From the NCBI GenBank assembly GCA_020635055.1, contig JACKAN010000027.1, positions 1 to 16,515 of the forward strand: a stretch of 16,515 nt of DNA. Direction: 5' to 3'. The stretch is from Pseudobdellovibrionaceae bacterium (GTDB taxonomy: Bacteria > Bdellovibrionota > Bdellovibrionia > Bdellovibrionales > UBA1609). Made by a program: the position numbers and the translations under genes. Positions 1 to 6,768 of this stretch are shown here, in pieces; positions within the stretch are counted from its first letter, which is position 1, and every line of letters begins with the position of its first letter. The notes below the pieces were generated by a model that saw only the letters and a program-made list of their open reading frames with translations, was not told the DNA's origin and ran no database searches.

Positions 1-142
1 CGATAAATGCGTTTAAAACACCCGCATCAAAACCCGAAACTGGCTTGGCCACTAAAACAGTTAGAACAGTTAAAGCTAACAAAATTAACAATACGTTTAA
101 ATATGTTTTAAAGGGCACTATGTGATGTGAATCTTGCTTCAT
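1..142 (-). CDS. Cytochrome c oxidase subunit IV, partial (runs off left edge)
   Basis: This is the N-terminal 47 residues of a small membrane subunit of the heme-copper oxidase; the rest lies outside the window. The start ATG (140-142) is preceded by a good Shine-Dalgarno site (AGGAG, then six bases). The protein opens with a polar segment containing HHIVPFKTYL, followed by a hydrophobic helix (about residues 14-33). This is the usual opening of prokaryotic COX4-type (CtaF-like) subunits, which assist assembly or stability rather than catalysis. It lies nine bases downstream of the subunit III gene, so it is the next gene of the same operon. The family call rests on the short motif plus gene order. 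Confidence 0.75.
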   Translation of the reverse strand, partial: MKQDSHHIVPFKTYLNVLLILLALTVLTVLVAKPVSGFDAGVLNAFI

Positions 143-151
143 TTTTTACTC

Positions 152-808
152 CTAACCCACCAAGTATAGTAAAGGAAATAGATAAATCCAAATGATGTCG
201 ACCAAATGCCAGAAAAGTCCAACCACTTCTAATGGCGTATAGTAATCCTTGTTGAATTCTTTTCTGCGTGAACGAATCCACAACCAAGCAATAAGAAACA
301 TGCCTACCAAAACATGAGTTCCATGCAAACCCGTCATTAAAAAGTAGAAAGAAAAATACATAGCTAAATTTGCATGTTCAGCATGTTCATAGCTAAAATA
401 AGATCCTGGATAAAGGCCTAAATGAAATTTGTGATAGTATTCAAATGCTTTAATTACCATAAATACTAATCCACATAGGAAGGTAATTAAAAGCATGTTT
501 GAGGTTTTCTTTTGCTGATTTGTTTGAGCATAATAAATACTCAGAACCATCGTAAATGAACTTAAAAGTAATACGACGGTATTTAAACTACCTAGTCTCC
601 AATCTAAATGCTTGGCACCTTCTGCAAACATTTCTGGATAAATATTGTGAAAGATAACGTATCCAACAAACAATCCACCAAACATAAGAATTTCAGTGCA
701 TAAGAATAGCCAGATCCCCAGCTTACTGGCCTCAAACTCCTGTTCAGCGCTGTCAAAATGGTGCGCGACCTTGTGTCCGCCGACAATTATTTCATTACCT
801 GAACTCAT
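152..808 (-). CDS. coxC: Cytochrome c oxidase subunit III
   Basis: This 218-residue integral membrane subunit of the aa3/caa3 oxidase stabilises subunit I and the proton-uptake path. It has the short bacterial form with about five membrane helices. Family signatures include the conserved helix Glu39 in the TEILMFGG segment, the YFLMTGLHGTHVLVG segment (about residues 155-169) and the C-terminal WHLVDIIWIYLFPLLYL stretch (200-216). The ATG at 806-808 has the SD site GGAGGT. The first 14 bases overlap the 3' end of coxA, which implies translational coupling. Subunit IV follows after nine bases. Confidence 0.96.
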   Translation of the reverse strand: MSSGNEIIVGGHKVAHHFDSAEQEFEASKLGIWLFLCTEILMFGGLFVGYVIFHNIYPEMFAEGAKHLDWRLGSLNTVVLLLSSFTMVLSIYYAQTNQQKKTSNMLLITFLCGLVFMVIKAFEYYHKFHLGLYPGSYFSYEHAEHANLAMYFSFYFLMTGLHGTHVLVGMFLIAWLWIRSRRKEFNKDYYTPLEVVGLFWHLVDIIWIYLFPLLYLVG

Positions 809-2384
809 AAGGACCTCCAGTTACAACAGGGGTTTCAAGAAAATTTTCATGTGGTGGTGGCGATGATGTTGTCCACTCCAAAGTTTTTGCACCCCAAGGA
901 TTAGAAGTCGCTTTTTCGCCCCTTCTAATACTGTGAATAATTACAAATAGAGCAATTAAAAAACCAGTGCCAATGGTCCAAGCCCCAAAAGAAGAAATCC
1001 TATTTAAACTCTGGAATTCGGGTAAGTAATCATAGTAACGACGGGGCATGCCCATGGCTCCTAAAATAAATTGAGGAAAAAAGGTAACATTAAAACCAAC
1101 AAAGATAAGCACAAAGGTAATCCTTGCCCAAAATTCATTGTACATGCGACCAAACATTTTAGGTAACCAATAATAAAATCCACCCATAATTGCCATTAAT
1201 GTTCCACCCACCATAACATAATGAAAATGCGCAACTACAAAGTAGGTATCGTGAAAGTGAATATCTAATCCTGCTGTCGCTAACATAATTCCTGTGACAC
1301 CACCAATGGTAAATAAAAATAAAAAACCCAAAGCAAATAACATAGGTGAATCAAAACGAACAGAACCTTTATACAAAGTTGCAACCCAGTTAAAAACTTT
1401 AATTGCAGTTGGCACACCCACAAGCATAGTAATAAAAGAAAATAAAATACCAGCAGCTTCAGATTGACCGCTGGTGAACATATGGTGGCCCCATACAAAA
1501 AAGCTCACAACAGCAATACCCACACTGGAAAAAGCAATGGCTTTGTAACCGAAAATTACTTTTCGTGAAAAAGCTGTAATGATTTCACTTACAATTCCCA
1601 TGGCAGGAAGAATCATAATATAAACCGCAGGATGCGAATAAAACCAGAAGAAGTGTTGAAACAATACTGGATCTCCACCAAGGGTGGGATCAAATATTCC
1701 AACCCCTAAAACTCTTTCAGCAATCAACAACATTAAAGTAATACCTAAAACTGGAGTCGCCAAAACCTGTAATACTGCAGTGGAGTACAATGCCCATACA
1801 AACAAAGGCATATTAAAGAAAGTCATTCCAGGGGCTCTTAATTTGTGAGTTGTAACTATAAAATTAAGTCCTGTTAAAATGGACGAAAAACCCATCACAA
1901 AAGCGCCAGCTACCATCCATGTCGTTCCATTGTTAGTTTCAATGCTATAGGGCGTGTAAAAGGTCCAACCCGTATCCACACCATTGTAAATTAAAGACAC
2001 CAAAGAAATCGCAGCACCAACAATTAGGCAGTACCAACTGAGTAAATTTACTCTTGGAAACGCTACATCTTTAGCTCCTAAATGCATGGGCAAAAAGAAA
2101 TTGCCTAAAAATGCAGGGATTCCTGGAATGATAACCATAAACACCATGATTGCACCGTGAAAGGTCATAAACTGATTGTAAGTTTCGGGACCAACAATGT
2201 TTCTTCCTGCACTGTACAGCTCACCGCGAATTAACATGGCAAATGTGCCGCCCACGGCAAAAAAGACCATAACAGTAATCATATACATTATACCAATGCG
2301 CTTGTGATCAAGAGTTGTTAGCCAAGACCACAATCCTTTTTCACAATTCAAATAATTTTTACCTTCGGCATGAGATGCTGACAT
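795..2384 (-). CDS. coxA: Cytochrome c oxidase subunit I (A2-type, YSHP)
   Basis: This 529-residue catalytic subunit reduces O2 to water and pumps protons across the inner membrane. Visible ligands are His76 and His388 (heme a), His386 (heme a3), and His251, His300 and His301 (CuB), with Tyr255 as the His-Tyr cross-link partner. D-channel residues Asp106 and Asn113 (DVAFPRVN) and K-channel Thr326/Lys329 (PTAIK) are present. Helix VI reads WFYSHPAVY: the usual glutamate of the GHPEV motif is absent and Tyr249-Ser250 take its place, the mark of A2-type oxidases as in Thermus and Rhodothermus caa3. The length is normal. The ATG has SD GGGAG about eight bases upstream. The gene sits 16 bases after coxB and overlaps coxC by 14 bases. 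Confidence 0.98.
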   Translation of the reverse strand: MSASHAEGKNYLNCEKGLWSWLTTLDHKRIGIMYMITVMVFFAVGGTFAMLIRGELYSAGRNIVGPETYNQFMTFHGAIMVFMVIIPGIPAFLGNFFLPMHLGAKDVAFPRVNLLSWYCLIVGAAISLVSLIYNGVDTGWTFYTPYSIETNNGTTWMVAGAFVMGFSSILTGLNFIVTTHKLRAPGMTFFNMPLFVWALYSTAVLQVLATPVLGITLMLLIAERVLGVGIFDPTLGGDPVLFQHFFWFYSHPAVYIMILPAMGIVSEIITAFSRKVIFGYKAIAFSSVGIAVVSFFVWGHHMFTSGQSEAAGILFSFITMLVGVPTAIKVFNWVATLYKGSVRFDSPMLFALGFLFLFTIGGVTGIMLATAGLDIHFHDTYFVVAHFHYVMVGGTLMAIMGGFYYWLPKMFGRMYNEFWARITFVLIFVGFNVTFFPQFILGAMGMPRRYYDYLPEFQSLNRISSFGAWTIGTGFLIALFVIIHSIRRGEKATSNPWGAKTLEWTTSSPPPHENFLETPVVTGGPYEFR

Positions 2385-2400
2385 ATTTTTATCTCCCTCA

Positions 2401-3375
2401 CTACTCTTTCAAAGTTTTCAAATATTCAATTAAACCCACCAACTCTTCTTCAGAAAGGGCTCCAGCAAATGCTGGCATAATAGGAGGAAAAGCTTCGCCA
2501 GAAACTCTTTTCACTATTTTTGCTTTTGAATTAAGTATGGATTCACGAATATAATTTTCATCAGCTTGAGCTGATGTGCTATCTGCAAACTGCCTGGTTT
2601 TACCAAATAGACCCAGAAAACTAGGTGCTATAGATGTGGATGCTTCCGGAACTAATTGGTGACAAGCTATACATTTAGCATTGTAAACCTTCTGTCCAAC
2701 ATCCGCAGAAGCCAGATCTTTATAAGGATTGTCTTGAAGCCATTTTTCAAAATCATCTTTGGAAACGACTTTAACCTTGGCCAACATTCTTGAATGATTA
2801 GTACCACAATATTCTGCACAAAAGACTTGGAAGTCTCCCACCTTGTCGGCATTAAACCACAATTTAGTATATCTACCAGGTACAGCATCTTGTTTTACCC
2901 GAAATGCGGGAATATAAAAACTGTGCAAAACATCGCGTGATGTTATAATAAGTTTTATTGGAGTATTAACGGGTACCACCATCTCGTTGGTAGACTTTTT
3001 TCCGCTTTTATACATAAAGTCCCAATTCCATTTTTGCCCAAAAACATGAACTTCAAAGGCATTTTTAGGAACTGTTCTCAATTCTAAATATATATATGTT
3101 CCCCACACAAATACGACCATGAAAATAAGAAATGGAATAAAACTCCATGCAAACTCAAGTCGTGTATCGTGAGTGATATATGCTGTTTTGTCATTTTCAC
3201 TCTTTCTTTTATATTTCAGAGCAAACATAACTAATCCACCAATTACAAGTACACAGGAAATCAGACTCGCAATAACTATAAATCCATATAGCTTATCGTA
3301 TTGAGAGGCTATTTCGGTTCCTTGAGGCGGCATGAATGTACTTGCATGAGCTGCTGCTGTATTCAGCCAAATCAT
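2401..3375 (-). CDS. coxB: Cytochrome c oxidase subunit II fused to cytochrome c (caa3-type)
   Basis: This 324-residue subunit accepts electrons and passes them to subunit I. Two membrane helices (about residues 30-53 and 74-97) precede the cupredoxin domain. CuA ligands are His151, Cys186, Glu188, Cys190, His194 and Met197 (CAEYCGTNHSRM). A C-terminal class I cytochrome c domain (about 222-324) has CIACH (Cys235, Cys238, His239) and a probable Met300 axial ligand in PPIMPAF. This fusion defines caa3 oxidases. An open frame extends 31 codons further upstream (to 3468), but the ATG at 3373-3375 is preferred: it has an AGGAG site and forms an ATGA overlap with the stop of the Sco gene, and the extra residues do not resemble the family. 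Confidence 0.96.
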   Translation of the reverse strand: MIWLNTAAAHASTFMPPQGTEIASQYDKLYGFIVIASLISCVLVIGGLVMFALKYKRKSENDKTAYITHDTRLEFAWSFIPFLIFMVVFVWGTYIYLELRTVPKNAFEVHVFGQKWNWDFMYKSGKKSTNEMVVPVNTPIKLIITSRDVLHSFYIPAFRVKQDAVPGRYTKLWFNADKVGDFQVFCAEYCGTNHSRMLAKVKVVSKDDFEKWLQDNPYKDLASADVGQKVYNAKCIACHQLVPEASTSIAPSFLGLFGKTRQFADSTSAQADENYIRESILNSKAKIVKRVSGEAFPPIMPAFAGALSEEELVGLIEYLKTLKE

Positions 3376-4190
3376 AGAGTTTTTCTCCTTTCTCGCAACC
3401 AAGTGGGTGCTAGAAAAATTGCTAAAACAATAATCATAAACAAACCACCGAATTGCATGAGTCGCCAAGCATAAATGGTATATTTATTTTTTTTGGGATC
3501 AAACTGGAAACAATACATTACAACTTGCTCCACAATCGAACCAATCTTTCCATTGGATGCTTCTAACAAAGCCATTTTTATTGTTTCTGGTAAAAATTGA
3601 ATACCATGAAGATATCTAGAGATCTGGCCACCTGGTGTAACAATAAGTGCCGCAGAAGCATGGGAAAATTCTTTTTCTTCTTCTAACCAACGAAAGCGAA
3701 ATCCTATTTGGTTTGCTAATCGATCCACGGTCGTTTTATCACCGGTTAAAAAATGCCAACCGGATTCAGCTTTATCACGATTATATTCTTGTAAATAATT
3801 AGCTTTTTTAGGTCCTGCAATTTTGTAATCTTCATTGTGATCCATACTAACAGCAACAACTTGGAAATCTTGTCCTGTAGTCCACTTTAGTTTTTTTAAA
3901 GCTTCTGTAAGACCATTGAGATGATAATTGCACAAACCCGGGCAACTATAATAAACCATGCTTAAAATTACTGGTTTTTTGCCATCAAAGTATTTTCCCA
4001 GAGTAACAAAATCACCCTTGTCGTCCTGGAATTTGAGTCCTAACTCAATTTGATCCCCTAGCTTTTCATCAATGCCTACACCCTCTAATTTTTTGGGTTT
4101 GTCGTTTAACATAGCCGTAACATCTGTGGGGTCATAAGCCCAAGACAAAAAAGGAAAAGAAAGTACTAAAGCCAAAAAAAACTTTTTCAA
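3372..4190 (-). CDS. Sco1/SenC-family copper chaperone
   Basis: This membrane-tethered, thioredoxin-fold protein is expected to deliver copper to, or reduce, the CuA site of CoxB in the periplasm. Its 272 residues start with a Sec signal (residues 1-18, probable cleavage after SWA). The copper motif is CPGLC (Cys83, Cys87) with a distal His177 in EFSHAS, the standard three Sco ligands. A conserved tail (MYCFQFDP, about 225-232) is followed by a C-terminal membrane helix (about 246-263) and a basic end. The start codon is TTG (4188-4190); no ATG or GTG precedes it in frame, a GGA-containing weak SD lies upstream, and a later start would lose the signal peptide. It is 11 bases from the preceding cytochrome gene and overlaps coxB by 4 bases. 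Confidence 0.93.
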   Translation of the reverse strand: MKKFFLALVLSFPFLSWAYDPTDVTAMLNDKPKKLEGVGIDEKLGDQIELGLKFQDDKGDFVTLGKYFDGKKPVILSMVYYSCPGLCNYHLNGLTEALKKLKWTTGQDFQVVAVSMDHNEDYKIAGPKKANYLQEYNRDKAESGWHFLTGDKTTVDRLANQIGFRFRWLEEEKEFSHASAALIVTPGGQISRYLHGIQFLPETIKMALLEASNGKIGSIVEQVVMYCFQFDPKKNKYTIYAWRLMQFGGLFMIIVLAIFLAPTWLRERRKTL

Positions 4191-4201
4191 ATGTATTCCG
4201 T

Positions 4202-4768
4202 TTACTTCACAGAAGCTGCAAAATCGTCTACAGCTTTAGGATTATCTTTAATTTTATTGTTAGTAATGGATCTTATAAATTGGATAATCGCCCACCTGTC
4301 ATTGACCGGAATGTGACCAAAACCCACCATGGTTGTACCTGATAATCCACTAGCAATTGTTTTAAATAAACTAATGGAATCTCCGCCAGCTTTCCATTTG
4401 CCTTCAACTAAATTCCTTGCCATTCCACCACTTCCAGGTCCGTCACCCTTTCCCTCATTGCCATGGCAAACTGCACAATTAGCTTTAAAAACTTCATTTC
4501 CTTTGGCAATCCATGCAGGTGAAGACACCCAAGGATTCCCGGTCGCCTCTTCCACTTCGGCAACAGCGGCTACTTGATCTACGTCTTGATTGTTCTGATT
4601 TTCAGCATCTATTATTTTTTGAACTTCCACCGGAATCTCATTAAGATTTACTCCTGGATGAATAAATGAAATCCAAATAAAAAATATTATCGAAAATCCC
4701 ACGCTGAGCAATAATGCCCACATTCCACCACGATTGTAAGGATCTAAATTAACATCAGTTTTTGCCAT
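4202..4768 (-). CDS. Membrane-anchored monoheme cytochrome c
   Basis: This is a 188-residue c-type cytochrome, the first gene of the oxidase operon. A short cytoplasmic N-terminus is followed by one membrane helix (about residues 16-36), an acidic, Gln/Asn/Val-rich linker (about 40-78) and a class I cytochrome c domain. The heme site is CAVCH (Cys98, Cys101, His102), with Met147 as the likely sixth ligand (TTMVGFG). It probably hands electrons from a quinol-oxidising complex to the CoxB heme. The position recalls ActE-type or caa3 donor cytochromes, but no other ActABC genes lie in the window. The ATG has SD AGGTAG nine bases upstream, and a candidate promoter lies at 4800-4828. Confidence 0.9.
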   Translation of the reverse strand: MAKTDVNLDPYNRGGMWALLLSVGFSIIFFIWISFIHPGVNLNEIPVEVQKIIDAENQNNQDVDQVAAVAEVEEATGNPWVSSPAWIAKGNEVFKANCAVCHGNEGKGDGPGSGGMARNLVEGKWKAGGDSISLFKTIASGLSGTTMVGFGHIPVNDRWAIIQFIRSITNNKIKDNPKAVDDFAASVK

Positions 4769-4799
4769 AATTATCTACCTACTTAAAAAAGCTTTAGGA

Positions 4800-4828
4800 A
4801 TATTAATATTCAATTTTTATAAAGTGAA
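4800..4828 (-). promoter_or_regulatory. Candidate promoter of the oxidase operon, overlapping a palindrome
   Basis: On the minus strand, TTCACT (4823-4828) and TAATAT (4800-4805) are separated by exactly 17 bases, a sigma70-like layout. The -10 lies inside a perfect 14-bp palindrome, GAATATTAATATTC (4798-4811). A second, shorter dyad, GAATAATTC (4826-4834), overlaps the -35 edge. The predicted leader would be about 25 bases. The promoter is inferred from sequence only; the palindrome could be an operator. Confidence 0.45.
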
Positions 4829-4936
4829 TAATTCTTAACACCAGGCCATTTACAAGTCACACAGATTGGATTGCGCGCCGCAAATAAATTTAGCTCAATT
4901 AGCAAAATTGCTGTACAATGTTATAAAGTTATTTTT

Positions 4937-4941
4937 GGAGG
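4937..4941 (+). promoter_or_regulatory. Ribosome-binding site deciding a GTG start
   Basis: GGAGG lies four bases before the GTG at 4946-4948. No ATG start lies in frame near the signal peptide, so this site fixes the start of the lipoprotein. Confidence 0.75.
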
Positions 4942-4945
4942 TTAA

Positions 4946-5350
4946 GTGTCTCAATTTAAGACATTCATCATATCTATATTAATAGCTCTCTTTACAACTT
5001 CCTGCACGTCCAATCCACACAAAAAAATGGATAGCATAAAGACTGGAATGGATAAGACCGAAGTGCTTGATGCCATTGGCAACCCCAACTCAGCCAACTT
5101 TAAGAATGGCCAACATGAATGGATTTATATCTATTTCAAAGGTGAGGACAAATTTGCTAAAAAATTGTGGTTTAATAAAGAGGTCCTGGTGAGAATTGAT
5201 GATTATGATCCAAAAACTCTTACTTCTAAGAGTGATGCCAATATTGAAAATGTAAGTTTAGACGACAAAGAAGTCGAAGAAATAAAAAAAGCTCACACAG
5301 AAAAACAGCGACAAAAAAAACATGAAGAGGGATTCCAAGATTTAGATTAA
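4946..5350 (+). CDS. BamE/SmpA-like small lipoprotein
   Basis: This 134-residue predicted lipoprotein has a charged n-region, a hydrophobic stretch (about residues 6-16) and a lipobox ending in TTSC (Cys20), which lacks the usual Leu at -3. Residues about 28-75 (the SIKTGMDKTEVLDAIGNPNS segment, then WIYIYF) match the SmpA/OmlA (BamE) domain pattern of 'I-x-x-GM-x-x-x-EV...G-x-P...W-Y-Y'. In Proteobacteria that domain helps the BAM complex insert outer-membrane proteins. The C-terminal tail (about 95-134) is highly charged (KKAHTEKQRQKKHEEG) and probably disordered or coiled. It is transcribed divergently from the oxidase operon across a 177-bp gap and converges on the next gene with only 14 bases between stops. 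It need not be the housekeeping BamE. Confidence 0.75.
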   Translation: MSQFKTFIISILIALFTTSCTSNPHKKMDSIKTGMDKTEVLDAIGNPNSANFKNGQHEWIYIYFKGEDKFAKKLWFNKEVLVRIDDYDPKTLTSKSDANIENVSLDDKEVEEIKKAHTEKQRQKKHEEGFQDLD

Positions 5351-5364
5351 GGGGAGAAGTATTT

Positions 5365-5904
5365 TTATCTCTCTAATATTATTTTATCTTTAGCATTTTC
5401 TTTTTTTTTGTTTTTTAATTTTTCTTTAGAATTTTCTTGATTATCTAACAATGACTTATTTTTATCTGCCAAAGTAAATTTTTTGTATTTAATATCTATT
5501 TTTTTCTTTACTCGACTCAAAACACCACTCATTCCGGTCTCATTTTCAATTTCGTCTAAAGTCACTTCTCTTAAAGGTAAATATCTACGAACTGTCTGGT
5601 CGCTTTTTTTAGGAAATTTGTATTTTATCTCTTGTCGAACTGAGTTGTAATCTTTAGTAGCTTTCTTCATCTCTAAATGCGCTTGAACTATTTCCTGGTA
5701 CAATACTTTTTGTGCGTTTTTATCTTCTGAATGTTGAATGGCTTTCAGTTTATTTTTTATAGACTCTTTAGTTTCTCTGACCTTCATTTCCAGATTATTT
5801 AATTTCCCTGTTTTTTCTGTATATTCCGACATTAGTTTTGCCCACAAAGGACTCACAAAGCTAAGGAAAATTAAAAATACAAACACTCTATGTGGTAATA
5901 TCAT
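5365..5904 (-). CDS. Exported coiled-coil protein, function unknown
   Basis: I do not recognise this 179-residue protein. It has a Sec-type signal (residues 1-22, probable cleavage after LWA), then a long Lys/Glu-rich helical stretch with coiled-coil character (about 25-95). A middle part contains RRYLPLREVTLDEIENETGM (about 105-125), and the tail is very lysine-rich. It is probably periplasmic or secreted. The ATG (5902-5904) has SD GGGAG four bases upstream and overlaps the end of the zinc-ribbon gene by 17 bases, so the two are probably translationally coupled. A nine-A run on the coding strand (5401-5409) lies near the 3' end. No clear terminator was seen in the 14 bases before the convergent lipoprotein gene. 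Confidence 0.75.
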   Translation of the reverse strand: MILPHRVFVFLIFLSFVSPLWAKLMSEYTEKTGKLNNLEMKVRETKESIKNKLKAIQHSEDKNAQKVLYQEIVQAHLEMKKATKDYNSVRQEIKYKFPKKSDQTVRRYLPLREVTLDEIENETGMSGVLSRVKKKIDIKYKKFTLADKNKSLLDNQENSKEKLKNKKKENAKDKIILER

Positions 5905-6739
5905 TTTGCTCCCAATAAATTTCTAGTGGCAATCCCTTGAGCTCATTTACAATAATGAAAGTTTTAACAGGATTGAGATTGCGAATTGTTAAATGCCCCT
6001 TCTTGACAGTGGCCAAGATTTCATCTGCATTTAACTTTAGACGTGAATTCTTCAAAACTTCATGAATGTGATTTTTTATATCTCCCCTGTCGATCCCATC
6101 AATGCGAAGAGTATAAACATAAATTCCTTCTTGCGCTCTCGATTGCTCTGAGTTTCCAAAGGCAACCACTTCTTGTAAAGTTTGTTCCGTAGTCTTCTCT
6201 TCTAATTCGTCAACTTCATTGTCTAAATTATCATCATCTTTTGTGCCCAACTCTGCAATTTCAATAGAATCGGCCCCATGTGAATCAACAGATTCAATTT
6301 CAGACTCAATTCCTATTATCTTATGTTGTTTTTCATCTGTAGTTTGAAAACTCGCTAACTCTTGTGAATCTAATATAACATCGGCTTCCTCCACCGTGCC
6401 ATTATCCATAGACACACTCGAAAACTGAGATAATTCGTCGTCCTCAACGGGAGCTTCTAGCTTTTCTAACAACTCTTGTTCAATAGAAATATCTTCTATA
6501 GTGAGTTCCACACTCGATTCATAAATGTGTTTTTGAGTATGGGCCCCTAGATCTTGAAAGTTTTCAACATCACTAACAATTTCCATAGTTTCGGGATTTT
6601 CACTTGTTGAATAGTTATTCCTAGCTTTATTTTGTGCCGTACCATCCAATTCAATAAAAACAGAAGCACCACATTTAGCACATGAGACTAAGCCAAAATC
6701 TTCCTCAATGTTTGATCCACAGTTTGGGCAGATAGCCAT
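5888..6739 (-). CDS. Zinc-ribbon protein with acidic linker and C-terminal alpha/beta domain
   Basis: This 283-residue protein has an N-terminal zinc ribbon with two CxxC knuckles (Cys4, Cys7, Cys20, Cys23; CPNCG and CAKCG). A long Glu/Asp-rich, low-complexity linker (about 35-205) follows. The C-terminal domain (about 206-283) has an apparent beta-alpha-beta-beta-alpha-beta order: YVYTLRI strand, DIKNHIHEVLKN helix, ILATVKKG and LTIRNLN strands, FIIVNELKG helix, LPLEIYW strand. This suggests a ferredoxin-like fold. I know no function. It lacks a signal peptide and membrane helix, so it should be cytoplasmic. It lies 29 bases after secA in the same direction and overlaps the next gene. Its SD (AGAGG) and start codon lie in a perfect hairpin. 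Confidence 0.8.
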   Translation of the reverse strand: MAICPNCGSNIEEDFGLVSCAKCGASVFIELDGTAQNKARNNYSTSENPETMEIVSDVENFQDLGAHTQKHIYESSVELTIEDISIEQELLEKLEAPVEDDELSQFSSVSMDNGTVEEADVILDSQELASFQTTDEKQHKIIGIESEIESVDSHGADSIEIAELGTKDDDNLDNEVDELEEKTTEQTLQEVVAFGNSEQSRAQEGIYVYTLRIDGIDRGDIKNHIHEVLKNSRLKLNADEILATVKKGHLTIRNLNPVKTFIIVNELKGLPLEIYWEQNDITT

Positions 6740-6767
6740 AATATAAAACCTCTTAGTTTTATATTAT
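6738..6767 (-). repeat. Perfect 12-bp inverted repeat around the zinc-ribbon gene's ribosome-binding site
   Basis: Arms ATAATATAAAAC (6738-6749) and GTTTTATATTAT (6756-6767) are exact reverse complements around a six-base loop (6750-6755). In the minus-strand transcript, the hairpin begins one base after the secA stop, the AAGAGG ribosome-binding site spans loop and stem, and the A and U of the AUG are in the 3' arm. There is only one G-C pair and no U-tract beyond it, so a Rho-independent terminator is unlikely. Translational control is a better guess. Confidence 0.75.
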
Positions 6768-6768
6768 C

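Noticed and set aside
3376..3468. N-terminal extension of coxB to an ATG at 3466-3468
   Set aside because: It would overlap the Sco gene by almost 100 bases. The ATG at 3375 has an SD and forms an ATGA overlap with the Sco stop.
4329..4577. Plus-strand 82-codon open frame opposite the cytochrome c gene
   Set aside because: It lies wholly antisense to a clear cytochrome c gene, and its proline/alanine-rich product resembles no family.
6738..6767. The secA-proximal hairpin as a Rho-independent terminator
   Set aside because: The stem has only one G-C pair and is not followed by a U-tract, and the start codon of the next gene lies in its 3' arm.
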